Assembly: GCF_900188105.1 (NCBI RefSeq)
Contig: NZ_FZNP01000016.1
Location: 106,265-170,264, forward strand
DNA length: 64,000 nt
Direction: 5' to 3'
Source of the DNA: Actinomadura mexicana
Lineage (GTDB): Bacteria; Actinomycetota; Actinomycetes; Streptosporangiales; Streptosporangiaceae
Positions 8,634 to 16,988 of this stretch are shown here, in pieces. Numbering within the stretch: position 1 is the stretch's first letter; the number at the start of each line of letters is the position of its first letter. The notes beneath the pieces are model-generated. The model was not told the origin of the DNA. It searched no databases and saw nothing but the letters and a program-made list of their open reading frames with translations. The position numbers and the translations under genes were made by a program.

Positions 8634-9623
8634 ATGATCCCCCACGAGAGCGACCCCCGCGCGGACCGGCCCGGCGGGGACGAGCCGCCGCTGGACGCCT
8701 ACTCCCGCGTCGTGACCGCCGTCGCCCGCGACCTCACCCCGCGCGTGGCGGCCCTGCGCGTCCGGCACCGCCGCGGCGAGGGCGCGGGGTCGGCCGTGGC
8801 GTTCACCGGCGACGGGTTCCTGCTCACCAACGCCCACGTCGTCGGGGCCGCGACCGGCGGGCACGCGGCGTTCGCCGGCGGCGCCGCCGGCGCGTTCACG
8901 GTCGTCGGCACCGACCCTCTGTCGGACCTGGCCGTGGTGCGGGCCGAGGGGCCCGTCCCCGACCCGGTCACCCTCGGCGACGCCGACTCCCTGGTCGTCG
9001 GGCAGCTCGTCGTCGCCGTCGGCAACCCCCTCGGCCTGGCCGGATCCGTCACCGCCGGCGTCGTGTCCGCCCTCGGCCGGTCGCTGCCGACCTCCCAGCC
9101 CACCCGCGCCGGCACCGCCGTCCGCGTCATCGAGGACGTCATCCAGACCGACGCGGCCCTCAACCCCGGCAACTCCGGCGGCGCGCTCGCCGACGCCCGC
9201 GGCCGCGTCGTCGGGGTCAACACCGCCGTCGCCGGGATCGGCCTCGGCCTGGCCGTCCCCGTCAACGCCACCACGCGCCGCATCATCGACGCCCTCATCC
9301 GCGACGGCCGCGTGCGCCGCGCGTTCCTCGGCCTGGCCGCCGCGCCCGTCCCGGTGCCCGCCGACCTGCGCGAGCGCACCGGCCGCGATGAGGCGCTGCG
9401 CGTCGCCGAGATCGTGCCCGCCGGCCCCGCCGAGCGGGCCGGGCTGCGGCGCGGCGACCTGGTCCTGACCGCCGGCGGCGCGCCGGTCACCGACGCCCAG
9501 TCCCTGCAGCGGCTCATGTTCGCCGACGCGATCGGGCGGCCCCTGCCGATCACCGTGCTGCGCAACGGCGCCATGGTCGACGTCATCGCCGAACCCGTCG
9601 AGCTCGGCGCCGAGCACGCCTGA
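8634..9623 (+). CDS. HtrA/DegP-like trypsin-family serine protease with PDZ domain
   Basis: A 329-residue S1C protease. The catalytic triad is readable: His in LLTNAHVVG (residue 68), Asp in LSDLAVV (98) and Ser in NPGNSGGAL (181). A PDZ domain covers about residues 235-325, with the PAGPAERAGLRRGDLVL carboxylate-loop region. It lacks a signal peptide or transmembrane anchor, unlike most actinobacterial HtrA proteins, so it may act in the cytoplasm. The start has GGGAGG a few bases upstream. It could serve in protein quality control. Confidence 0.88.
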   Translation: MIPHESDPRADRPGGDEPPLDAYSRVVTAVARDLTPRVAALRVRHRRGEGAGSAVAFTGDGFLLTNAHVVGAATGGHAAFAGGAAGAFTVVGTDPLSDLAVVRAEGPVPDPVTLGDADSLVVGQLVVAVGNPLGLAGSVTAGVVSALGRSLPTSQPTRAGTAVRVIEDVIQTDAALNPGNSGGALADARGRVVGVNTAVAGIGLGLAVPVNATTRRIIDALIRDGRVRRAFLGLAAAPVPVPADLRERTGRDEALRVAEIVPAGPAERAGLRRGDLVLTAGGAPVTDAQSLQRLMFADAIGRPLPITVLRNGAMVDVIAEPVELGAEHA

Positions 9624-9630
9624 CCCCCCT

Positions 9631-10614
9631 CTACCCGCCGCCCGGGCCGCCCGGGCCGCGGAACGTCGCGCGGTAGGACGAGGGCGACACCCCGATCGCC
9701 GCGTGCAGGTGCAGGCGCAGCGACGCCGCCGTCCCGAACCCCGCCCGCTCGGCGACCCGCTCCACCGGCAGGTCGGTCTCCTCCAGCAGCCGCCGTGCCG
9801 CCTGCACCCGCTGCGCCGTCAGCCACACCTGCGGCGACACGCCGGTCTCCTGCCGGAACCGGCGCGTGAACGTCCGCACGCTCATCGACGCCCGCGCCGC
9901 CAGCTGCGCCAGCGTCACCGGCCGCTCCAGCCGCTCCAGCGCCCACGCCCGCGCCGGGCCCGTCGAGGACGCCCGCACCGGCGGCACCGGCAGCGCCGTG
10001 AACTGCGCCTGCCCGCCCTCCCGGTGCGGCGGCACCACCGTGCGGCGCGCCACGTCGCCCGCCACCGCCGCGCCGTGATCGCGGCGGATCATGTGCAGGC
10101 ACAGGTCGATGCCCGCCGCCTCGCCCGCCGAGGTCAGCACCGCGCCCTCGTCGACGAACAGCACCGCCGCGTCCACCCGCACCCCCGGGAACATCTCCGC
10201 GAGCCGCCCGCACGACAGCCAGTGCGTCGTGGCGCGCCGGCCCTCCAGCAGCCCCGCCGCCGCCAGCACGAACGCGCCCGTGCACACCGACGCCACCCGC
10301 GCGCCCCGCGCGGCGGCCGCCGCCAGCGCCCCCGGCACCGGCCCCTGCCCGGGACGGCTCTCGTCCAGCACGTGCGACGCCGGCACGACCACCGTGTCCG
10401 CGGCCTCCAGCGCCTCCAGCCCGTGCCGCACCGCCACCGCGAAATCGGCGTCCGCCCGCACCGCCCCGGGCTCCACCCCGCACGACACCACCTCGTACAG
10501 CGGCGCGCCCCCCGCCGACCGCGCCTGTCCGAACAGCTGGTGGACGATGCCGAGTTCCATCGGCAGCACGCCCTCGCGCACCAGCACCGCCACCCGGTGA
10601 ACCCCGCCCGACAT
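9631..10614 (-). CDS. GlxA-type AraC family regulator (DJ-1/PfpI plus AraC HTH)
   Basis: A 327-residue regulator. Residues 1-170 form a DJ-1/PfpI-like domain (VLVREGVLPMELGIVHQLFG, SVCTGAFVLAAAGLL). Residues about 215-315 hold two AraC helix-turn-helix motifs (LAARASMSVRTFTRRFRQET and VERVAERAGFGTAASLRLH). The ATG at 10614 begins the conserved N-terminus; earlier starts would add arginine-rich shadow sequence. It diverges from the quinone reductase gene at 10733 and probably controls it. Confidence 0.87.
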   Translation of the reverse strand: MSGGVHRVAVLVREGVLPMELGIVHQLFGQARSAGGAPLYEVVSCGVEPGAVRADADFAVAVRHGLEALEAADTVVVPASHVLDESRPGQGPVPGALAAAAARGARVASVCTGAFVLAAAGLLEGRRATTHWLSCGRLAEMFPGVRVDAAVLFVDEGAVLTSAGEAAGIDLCLHMIRRDHGAAVAGDVARRTVVPPHREGGQAQFTALPVPPVRASSTGPARAWALERLERPVTLAQLAARASMSVRTFTRRFRQETGVSPQVWLTAQRVQAARRLLEETDLPVERVAERAGFGTAASLRLHLHAAIGVSPSSYRATFRGPGGPGGG

Positions 10615-10732
10615 GGCCCGATCCTCGCACACCATGGCCCACCGGCCACTCACCGCCGCCGCCGCCCGCCCGGCAGCATCGGAGACGCCCCCAGCCTCAA
10701 CCCGCACCACACCGGGAAAGGGAGACAGCCCC

Positions 10733-11512
10733 GTGAACGTTCTATGGATCTTCGCCCACCCCGAGGGCCGCTCCCTCAATGGCGCGCTGCGCGACCACGG
10801 CGCCGCCACGCTGCGCCGCGACGGCCACCGCGTCCGCCACTCCGACCTGTACGCGATGGGCTGGAACCCCCTGGTCGGCCCCGCCGACTTCGGCCACGAC
10901 CCGGCGGACCGCCTCATCGTCGGTGCCGCGTCCGAACGCGCCCACGCCGCCGGCGCCCTGGCCCCCGACATTCGTGCCGAACAAGACAAGATCGCCTGGG
11001 CGGACGCGCTGATCGTGCAGTTCCCCCTGTGGTGGTACGGGATGCCCGCCATCCTGAAGGGCTGGTTCGACCGCGTGTTCGTCCAGGGTTTCGCGTTCGG
11101 CGTCACCGACGGCGCGGGCCGCACCCTGCGCTACGGCGACGGCGGCCTGGCCGGGCGCCGCGCCCTGGTCGTCACCACAGCCGGCGCGCGCTCCTCCAGC
11201 CTGGGCCCCCGCGGCGTGCACGGCGCCGCCGAGGACGTCCTGTTCCCCCTCCTGCACGGCACGCTGTTCTACACCGGCATGGACGTCCTGCCGCCCCTGG
11301 TCATCACCGGCGCCGACCGCGCCACCCCCGCCGACCGCGCCGCGGCCGCCGCCGCGCTGGACGCCCGCCTGCACGCCCTGCCCACAGCCGGCCCCATCCC
11401 GTACCGGAGCGAGCACGGCGGCGACTACACCGACGACCTCACCCTGCGCCCCGACCTGGCTCCGGGCCGCACCGGCCTCGCCATCCACCGCCGCCCGTCC
11501 CCGACGGGGTAG
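10733..11512 (+). CDS. NAD(P)H dehydrogenase (quinone)/flavodoxin-fold reductase
   Basis: A 259-residue flavoprotein of the NQO1/KefF-type family. It shows NVLWIFAHPEGRSLNGAL near the FMN-binding N-terminus, IVQFPLWWYGMPAILKGWFDRVF in the middle (a family hallmark) and LHGTLFYTGMDVLPP towards the C-terminus. Such enzymes reduce quinones or quinone-like electrophiles by two electrons. The GTG at 10733 is preceded by GGGAGA; the frame opens further upstream but those residues are not conserved. The divergent GlxA-type regulator gene is the likely controller. Confidence 0.87.
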   Translation: MNVLWIFAHPEGRSLNGALRDHGAATLRRDGHRVRHSDLYAMGWNPLVGPADFGHDPADRLIVGAASERAHAAGALAPDIRAEQDKIAWADALIVQFPLWWYGMPAILKGWFDRVFVQGFAFGVTDGAGRTLRYGDGGLAGRRALVVTTAGARSSSLGPRGVHGAAEDVLFPLLHGTLFYTGMDVLPPLVITGADRATPADRAAAAAALDARLHALPTAGPIPYRSEHGGDYTDDLTLRPDLAPGRTGLAIHRRPSPTG

Positions 11513-11518
11513 GCGGCG

Positions 11519-12568
11519 TCACAGAAGAGCGAGCTGCTGCGGGCCGGGCGGCGCAGAGGGTGGCGCGGGGGCCGGGGTGCGGGCGGGGCGGTGCGCCGCG
11601 CGGCCGCCGACGCCGTACTCCGCGGCCAGGTCCCGGACCCGGCGCGCGATCCGCTCCTGGTACTCGCGGGGCGCGTAGGCGCCGCCGCGGTACAGGCGCG
11701 CGTACGGCACGACCAGTTCCGGGTGGTCCTCGCGCAGCCAGGACAGGAACCACTCGCGGGCCCCGGGGCGCAGGTGCAGCGTGATCGCCGACACCGACGT
11801 GGCGCCCGCCTCGGCGATCTGCCGGACCGCCGCCTCCAGCTGGGCGGGGGAGTCCGACAGGTAGGGCAGGACCGGGCCCATCAGCACCCCGCAGCCGACG
11901 CCCGCCTCGTTCAGCGCCGCGCACACCTCCAGCCGCCGCCGCGGCGGCGGCGCGCCCGGCTCCACCGCCCGCCCGAGGTCCCGGTCGAGCGCCCCCACCG
12001 ACACCGCCGTGCCGACCCGCGTGCGGGCCGCCGCCTCCCGCAGCAGCGGCAGGTCGCGCAGGATCAGCGAGCCCTTGGTCAGGATCGAGAACGGGTTGGC
12101 CGCCTCCGTCAGCGCCGCCAGGATCCCCGGCATCAGCCGGTAGCGGCCCTCGGCCCGCTGGTAGCAGTCGACGTTGGTGCCCATCGCGATGTGCTCGCCC
12201 CGCCACCGGGGCGCCGCCAGCTCCGCCCGGACCCGCTCGGCGGCGTTCACCTTCACCACGATCCGCGAGTCGAAGTCCGCACCGGCATCCAGATCCAGAT
12301 ACTCATGGCTTTTCCGGGCGAAACAGTAGTTGCAGGCATGAGTGCAGCCCCGGTAGGGGTTGACCGTCCAGCGGAACGGGACGCGGGAGGCCTCGGGCAC
12401 CTTGTTGACGACCGTCCGGGCGCGCACCTCGTAGAAGGTCATGCCGCGGAACTCCGGGGTGTCGAATGTGCGCGCCACCGCGCCGCGCTCGATCAGCGGC
12501 CGCGCGGGCCCCTCGTCCCCGTCCAGCCGGAGATGATCCCAGCGCACCCCCCACCTCCTCGAACGCAT
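11519..12568 (-). CDS. Rv2578c family radical SAM protein
   Basis: A 349-residue radical SAM enzyme. The cluster motif is C75-x3-C79-x2-C82 (RGCTHACNYCFARK), the CX3CX2C pattern. Flanking FRWTVNPYRGC and SVSAITLHLRPG belong to the actinobacterial Rv2578c family, which is related to spore photoproduct lyase-like/SplB proteins. The exact reaction is not established. The C-terminal 35 residues are proline/alanine-rich and variable. A LexA-like box at 12593-12608 lies about 25 bp upstream of the start, which suggests induction by DNA damage. Confidence 0.85.
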   Translation of the reverse strand: MRSRRWGVRWDHLRLDGDEGPARPLIERGAVARTFDTPEFRGMTFYEVRARTVVNKVPEASRVPFRWTVNPYRGCTHACNYCFARKSHEYLDLDAGADFDSRIVVKVNAAERVRAELAAPRWRGEHIAMGTNVDCYQRAEGRYRLMPGILAALTEAANPFSILTKGSLILRDLPLLREAAARTRVGTAVSVGALDRDLGRAVEPGAPPPRRRLEVCAALNEAGVGCGVLMGPVLPYLSDSPAQLEAAVRQIAEAGATSVSAITLHLRPGAREWFLSWLREDHPELVVPYARLYRGGAYAPREYQERIARRVRDLAAEYGVGGRAAHRPARTPAPAPPSAPPGPQQLALL

Positions 12569-12592
12569 GAGCGACGATACGTCCGGTCAGTA

Positions 12593-12608
12593 TGGAACGT
12601 GTGTTCGA
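12593..12608. promoter_or_regulatory. LexA/SOS-box-like site
   Basis: TGGAACGTGTGTTCGA. Compared with the actinobacterial/Gram-positive type SOS box TCGAAC-N4-GTTCGA, it differs at one defined position (TG instead of TC) and keeps the GAAC-N4-GTTC core. It sits upstream of the radical SAM gene on the minus strand, in the only non-coding stretch between that gene and the divergent lipoprotein gene. Confidence 0.55.
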
Positions 12609-12710
12609 AGATCGCAATGCGGAGATCAGGCGAAACAGGACGGTGAGGGATCACACGGGCGGCGGCGTTTCGTGCATGGCATCCCGGCACGTGCGTAACA
12701 ATGGGCCGCT

Positions 12711-14333
12711 ATGGCATGGCGATCCAGGACCCGGCAAGTGGCGGCGGCGTTGACGGCGGGAGCGTCGGCGGGCGCGCTCGCCGCCTGCGGCATCACCGCC
12801 TTCGGCGGCACGACCGGGCGCGAGGACGGGCCCGTACCCCCCGACGCCAAGGCCGAGTGCCCGAGCGTCCCCGCCCCCGACGGCGCCAAGGGACGGCAGT
12901 TGCGCGGCATGTGGATCGCCAGCGTCGGCAACACCGACTGGCCCAGGGACCCCGGCGCCTCCGCCGCCGACCAGAAGAAGCAGTTCACCCGCCTCCTCGA
13001 CACCGCCTCAGCGATGAACATGAACGCGGTGTTCGTCCAGATCCGCCCCAACTCCGACGCGTTCTACGACTCCCCGTACGAGCCGTGGTCGCAGTGGCTC
13101 ACCGGCACCCAGGGCAAAGACCCCGGCTACGACGTCCTGGCGTTCATGCTCAAGGAGGCCCACGCCCGCAACCTGGAGTTCCACGCCTGGTTCAACCCCT
13201 ACCGCGTGTCCCGCCACGACGACCTGAAGAAGCTGTCGCCCAAGAGCCCCGCCCGGCAGCACCCCGACTGGGTCCGCAAGTACGGCAAGGGCCTGTGGTA
13301 CGACCCCGGCCTGCCGCAGGTCCGCGACCTGGCGACCAAGGCCGTCATGGACGTCGTCACCAAGTACGACATCGACGCCGTCCACTTCGACGACTACTTC
13401 TACCCCTACCCCGAGGACGGCGACTTCCCCGACGGCGCCGCCTTCAAGGCCTACGGCAACGGCATGAAGCGCGCCGACTGGCGCCGCCGCAACGTCGACA
13501 CCCTCGTGGAGTCGCTGTCGGGCCGCATCCACGCCGCCAAACCCTGGGTCCGGTTCGGCATCAGCCCCTTCGGCGTGTGGCGCAACAAGAGCAGCGACCC
13601 CGACGGGTCGCCCACCGCCGCCCTGCAGAGCTACGACGACATCTACGCCGACACCCGCAAATGGATCAGGCAGGGGTGGCTCGACTACGTCACCCCCCAG
13701 CTGTACTGGCCCATCGGCGACGCCCGCGCCGACTACGCCGAACTCGCCGCCTGGTGGGCCCGCCAGGTCAAGGGCACCGGCGTCCAGCTGACCATCGGGC
13801 AGGCCGCCTACCGCGTCGGCGCGGACGCCACCTGGCGCAAACCCGCCGAACTGTCGCGCCACCTCACCCTGAACGCCAAGTACCCCCAGATCGGCGGCGA
13901 CGTGTTCTTCAGCGCCTCCGACATCGCCGCCAACCGGCGCGGGTTCGCCGCCCGCATCCGCGCCGACCACTACACCGGCCCCGCCGTCCCGCCCGTCCCC
14001 GCCCGGCGCGGCGGGCAGGCGCCCCCGCCCGTCCAGGGCACCGCCGCCGCTCCCGCCACCGGCAAGGACGGCAAGGGCGTGAAGGGCGTGAAGGTCACCT
14101 GGCGCACCTCGCAGGGCGCCGCCTCCTACGCCGTCTACCGCGTCGAGGACGCCGAGCCCGGCTGCGCGCCCGTCGACCCCCGCCGCCTCATCGCGGACGT
14201 CCGCGGCGGCGGCATCATCGACCCCACCGCCGAACCGGGCCGCTCCTACACCTACTCCGTCACCGCCCTGGACCGCCTCCACCACGAGAGCCGCCCCGGA
14301 CGCGGCGCAACGGCCACCGCCCCCGAGGGATAA
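12711..14333 (+). CDS. GHL10 (YngK-like) glycoside hydrolase family lipoprotein
   Basis: A 540-residue secreted lipoprotein. The signal peptide ends in a lipobox (GALAAC, Cys26). Residues about 55-420 form the GHL10/PF02638 TIM barrel, starting RGMWIASVGNTDWPRDPG and including FHAWFNPYRVS, DAVHFDDYFYPYP and YVTPQLYWPIG. The C-terminal 100 residues (VTWRTSQGAASYAVYRVED, YSVTALD) look like a fibronectin type III domain. Family members are suspected to act on peptidoglycan or other cell-wall glycans at the outer face of the membrane; the substrate is not proven. The gene stands alone. Confidence 0.87.
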   Translation: MAWRSRTRQVAAALTAGASAGALAACGITAFGGTTGREDGPVPPDAKAECPSVPAPDGAKGRQLRGMWIASVGNTDWPRDPGASAADQKKQFTRLLDTASAMNMNAVFVQIRPNSDAFYDSPYEPWSQWLTGTQGKDPGYDVLAFMLKEAHARNLEFHAWFNPYRVSRHDDLKKLSPKSPARQHPDWVRKYGKGLWYDPGLPQVRDLATKAVMDVVTKYDIDAVHFDDYFYPYPEDGDFPDGAAFKAYGNGMKRADWRRRNVDTLVESLSGRIHAAKPWVRFGISPFGVWRNKSSDPDGSPTAALQSYDDIYADTRKWIRQGWLDYVTPQLYWPIGDARADYAELAAWWARQVKGTGVQLTIGQAAYRVGADATWRKPAELSRHLTLNAKYPQIGGDVFFSASDIAANRRGFAARIRADHYTGPAVPPVPARRGGQAPPPVQGTAAAPATGKDGKGVKGVKVTWRTSQGAASYAVYRVEDAEPGCAPVDPRRLIADVRGGGIIDPTAEPGRSYTYSVTALDRLHHESRPGRGATATAPEG

Positions 14334-14390
14334 TGATCATGCTCCGTGGGGAGGAATCTCACACCTGACCACCCCCCGGAGGTATGAAGC

Positions 14391-14591
14391 ATGGCGCTGT
14401 CGATGGAGGAGCAGCGGATCCTCGGCCAGATCGAGGTCCGCCTGAAGGAGGACGACCCGCGGCTGGCCCAGCGCCTCGCCCGCCTCGGCACCCCCCGCGC
14501 CCGCCGCGCCCGCACGGTCGTCCTCGCCGCGGCCGCCGTCATCATCGTCCTGGCCGCGATAGGCGCCGGAATCGCCGCCGCCGTGCTCTGA
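14391..14591 (+). CDS. DUF3040 small membrane protein
   Basis: A 66-residue protein: a cytoplasmic N-terminal helix (MALSMEEQRILGQIEVRLKE) followed by one transmembrane segment (VVLAAAAVIIVLAAIGAG). This is the standard form of actinobacterial DUF3040 proteins, though most are longer with two membrane segments. GGAGG precedes the ATG. The function is unknown. It lies 57 bp after the GHL10 lipoprotein gene on the same strand. Confidence 0.75.
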   Translation: MALSMEEQRILGQIEVRLKEDDPRLAQRLARLGTPRARRARTVVLAAAAVIIVLAAIGAGIAAAVL

Positions 14592-15179
14592 CAGCCCTGG
14601 CCCCTCCGCACCGGCCAGCGGCGGACGCACGCCACGCGATGCGTCCGCCGGAGATGCGTCCGCCGGACCAGCACGCCCCGCGACGGCCCCGGGGATCCGC
14701 GGGGCGCCCCGCCCGCTCCCGCGGGCACGGCCGGCGGGCACGGCCGGACCGCGACGAGAGCCCCGGACGCGCGAACGCCAAGGCCCCGGCGGGGATCAAC
14801 CCACCGGGGCCTTGGCGTCAAGCCGGTGTGGTGGTCGCCTCACGGCGAAAGGCACAACGAAGCTCCAGCCCGGACCGCATGGGACCGGCGGTATTCCCCG
14901 AAGGCATCAGGTAGAGCCCGGGGGACACATGCCACACCGACGCCCCCACTCTAGCGGCTCCGCGCCAGTGCCACCTCCACCGCCACCCCGCACGTGAAGT
15001 TCACCTCACCCCGCGGTGACGGTCGCCTGCGACCGTGCACCGCCATGCCGGGAGAAGCGTCCACGAATATGAGTCGATGCGGGGAATGCGGGGAGACCGG
15101 CCGGCCACCGCGCGGGGGCCCCGCACCGACCCGCACATCGACCGGCGGCCAGACCCGGCACAGATGAGGAGACGGGGCA
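14592..15179 (+). other. Long intergenic region
   Basis: 588 bases without a supportable gene. It contains the strong hairpin at 14775-14818. The remainder is GC-rich with no codon-usage signal in any frame, no tRNA T-loop motif and no clear -35/-10 pair. It must hold the promoter of the ATPase-type gene starting at 15180. Confidence 0.5.
14775..14818. terminator. Strong hairpin, probable intrinsic terminator
   Basis: A 15-bp perfect stem (14775-14789 pairs with 14804-14818; left arm ACGCCAAGGCCCCGG) with a 14-base loop and no run of T afterwards, as is common in actinomycetes. It follows the DUF3040 gene by about 180 bp. Confidence 0.7.
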
Positions 15180-15689
15180 GTGCGCACCACGGGGACGGGG
15201 ACCACCAGGCCTGCGGGCGGCGGAACCGAGGAAAGAGACTGCTGCGGCGTGTCGGCGGCCTGGGACCTGGCCGCCGACATCCGCGCCGCGGCACAGGCCC
15301 GCGCGCTCACCCGCCGGTCGCTGCGCCGATGGCGCGTCACCGGCCCCGACGACGTCGCCGACGTCGTCCTCATCGTGGACGAGCTGGTCACCAACGCCGT
15401 CGTGCACGGCACCGGGCCCGTCCACCTGGCCCTGCGCCTGGAGGCCGGCCAGGCCGGGGCCCGCCTCACCGGCGAGGTCGGCGACGCCGACCCCCGCGCG
15501 CCCGGCGCGCCCGCCGGGCCGCCCCCCGTCCTGGACTGGTCCGAGGCCGGCCGCGGCCTGCTCCTGGTCGCCTCCCTGGCCACCGAGTTCGGCGCCCGGC
15601 CCGCGCCGCCGGGCAAGACCATCTGGTTCACCCGCGACCTCGACCCCCTGGACGCCCCCGCCCTCACCGCCGACGCACCGGCCGACTGA
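15180..15689 (+). CDS. ATP-binding anti-sigma regulatory factor-like protein (HATPase_c_2)
   Basis: A 169-residue protein with a GHKL/HATPase fold of the RsbW/SpoIIAB type. The N-box VLIVDELVTNAVVHG carries the Glu and Asn that bind ATP-Mg, and ILDWSEAGRGLLLVASLA-type sequence (here VLDWSEAGRGLLLV) forms the G-box. Streptomycetes and relatives carry dozens of such stand-alone proteins, mostly of unknown partner; they may bind sigma factors or anti-anti-sigma proteins. No STAS or sigma gene is adjacent. The start is a GTG. Confidence 0.82.
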   Translation: MRTTGTGTTRPAGGGTEERDCCGVSAAWDLAADIRAAAQARALTRRSLRRWRVTGPDDVADVVLIVDELVTNAVVHGTGPVHLALRLEAGQAGARLTGEVGDADPRAPGAPAGPPPVLDWSEAGRGLLLVASLATEFGARPAPPGKTIWFTRDLDPLDAPALTADAPAD

Positions 15690-15703
15690 CGCACCGGCCG
15701 ACT
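15672..15703. repeat. 16-bp tandem duplication across a stop codon
   Basis: Two exact copies of GACGCACCGGCCGACT, 15672-15687 and 15688-15703. The first copy encodes the last residues of the ATPase-like protein, and the stop codon falls at the junction. It looks like a recent slippage event. Confidence 0.6.
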
Positions 15704-15735
15704 GACACGTCGAGACCGGCGGCCCGGAGAGGGGG

Positions 15736-16857
15736 TCAGGCCTGCAGGGGGCAGCGGTCCACCACCCACACGTCCTCCTCATCGCCGCCCGCCGGCGGCA
15801 GCGGCGGCTCGTCGGTGAGCCGGTCCAGATGCCACTCGATGTGGGCGAGCGGGCCCCGCCAGCCCGCCAGCAGGTCGGCCAGCGGGCGCGGCGGCCCCGG
15901 CGGCCCGTAGGGGCGCGGGTCGGGCAGCTCGGCCTCCCACAGCGCGTCGTCGCAGCCGGCCGCCCAGTGCGCCACCGCCTCCAGCACCTGCTGCAGGTCG
16001 CGCGCCAGATCGCCCAGCGACCGCAGCGCCATCGCGTCCTGGATCATCCGCTCCCGCGCGTCATAGGGCAGCTCCCGCCCGAAGGCCGGCGGGAACGGCG
16101 GAGGGCGGCCCTGCAGCACCGGCTCCTCGCCCGTCGCCGCCGACCGGATCGCGGCCGCCTGCCACCGCGTCCACTCCGCCAGATGCCCCAGCACCCCCCG
16201 CAGCGCCGCCGCGCCCGCACCGCCGCCCCGGACCTGCGCCGCCGCGTCCCGCAGCCGCGACCGCACGAACTCCAGCCGGTCCAGCGTCCACGCCCGCGCC
16301 CGCACCGCGCCCGCCGGGCCCCCCGGGCCCGCCTCGGCCGCCGGGCGCGGCACCGGCACCCGCAGCGCCGCCAGCAGATCGTCCAGATCCCGCACCTCGG
16401 CGCCCCGCCCCGACAGCACCGCCGCCCCGATCCGGTCCAGCCGGAACATCCGCGGCCCGTCGCGCATGCGGCACCACCCCACCAGGTACTCCCTGTAGGA
16501 GGCCACGACCAGGCCGTGCGCCTCCACGTCGCGGAAGCTGCGCGCCCCCGCCTGATCGGTGTAGGCCAGCCGCACGACCCGGCGGGCGCGGACCGCCTCG
16601 GCGAGCGTGTCGTGCACCGGGCCCATCAGCGACGCCACCTCGCTCAGCGGCTCGCGCGCGGCGGCGGCGGGCAGCGCGTACCCGCGGCCCTTCCCGGCCC
16701 GCACCGGCAGCCCGCCGTGCCTCAGCAGCTCCAGGTCGCGGCGGACGGTCCGCTCGCTGACCCCCAGCCGCGCCGACAGCACCGCCCGGTCCAGCGGGCC
16801 GGGTGAGGCCGCCCGCAGCTCCGCGACGAGGGCCAGCAGCCGATCTACGCGATCCAC
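15736..16857 (-). CDS. HTH-WYL regulator fused to a DinB-like C-terminal domain
   Basis: A 373-residue protein. Residues 1-65 form a DeoR/YafY winged helix (LSARLGVSERTVRRDLELLR). Residues about 80-170 form a WYL-type domain with SYREYLVGWCRMRDGPRMFR. Residues about 205-360 are unlike the usual WCX tail and instead resemble a DinB/four-helix bundle: LDRLEFVRSRLRDAA, LGHLAEWTRWQAAA and the closing GPLAHIEWHLDRL, with His residues in bundle-like positions. That assignment rests on pattern only. The gene stands alone between convergent and same-strand neighbours. Confidence 0.7.
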   Translation of the reverse strand: MDRVDRLLALVAELRAASPGPLDRAVLSARLGVSERTVRRDLELLRHGGLPVRAGKGRGYALPAAAAREPLSEVASLMGPVHDTLAEAVRARRVVRLAYTDQAGARSFRDVEAHGLVVASYREYLVGWCRMRDGPRMFRLDRIGAAVLSGRGAEVRDLDDLLAALRVPVPRPAAEAGPGGPAGAVRARAWTLDRLEFVRSRLRDAAAQVRGGGAGAAALRGVLGHLAEWTRWQAAAIRSAATGEEPVLQGRPPPFPPAFGRELPYDARERMIQDAMALRSLGDLARDLQQVLEAVAHWAAGCDDALWEAELPDPRPYGPPGPPRPLADLLAGWRGPLAHIEWHLDRLTDEPPLPPAGGDEEDVWVVDRCPLQA

Positions 16858-16907
16858 GCCCCCATCGTCACCCCGCCCGCCGGCGATTCACCCTTCCGCA
16901 GGGGCTT

Positions 16908-16932
16908 GAAACCCTTACCGGCGCGGGGTTTC
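16908..16932. terminator. Small hairpin in the intergenic gap
   Basis: GAAACCC (16908-16914) pairs with GGGTTTC (16926-16932). It lies beyond the stop of the large AAA-like gene (minus strand) and before the WYL-DinB gene, so it may help end transcription. GC-rich sequence around it could form other structures. Confidence 0.35.
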
Positions 16933-16988
16933 GGGCCCCGGCCGCGCCGGGAGGGGCGCCCTGGCCGGGCGGGGCGCCCGGTGCGGGG

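Noticed and set aside
8699..10642. 647-codon minus-strand frame over the HtrA-like and AraC genes
   Set aside because: Shadow frame; the real genes there have complete motifs and ribosome sites.
9631..11124. Longer AraC protein starting at 11124
   Set aside because: The extra N-terminus overlaps the quinone reductase gene and is not conserved; start 10614 fits the family.
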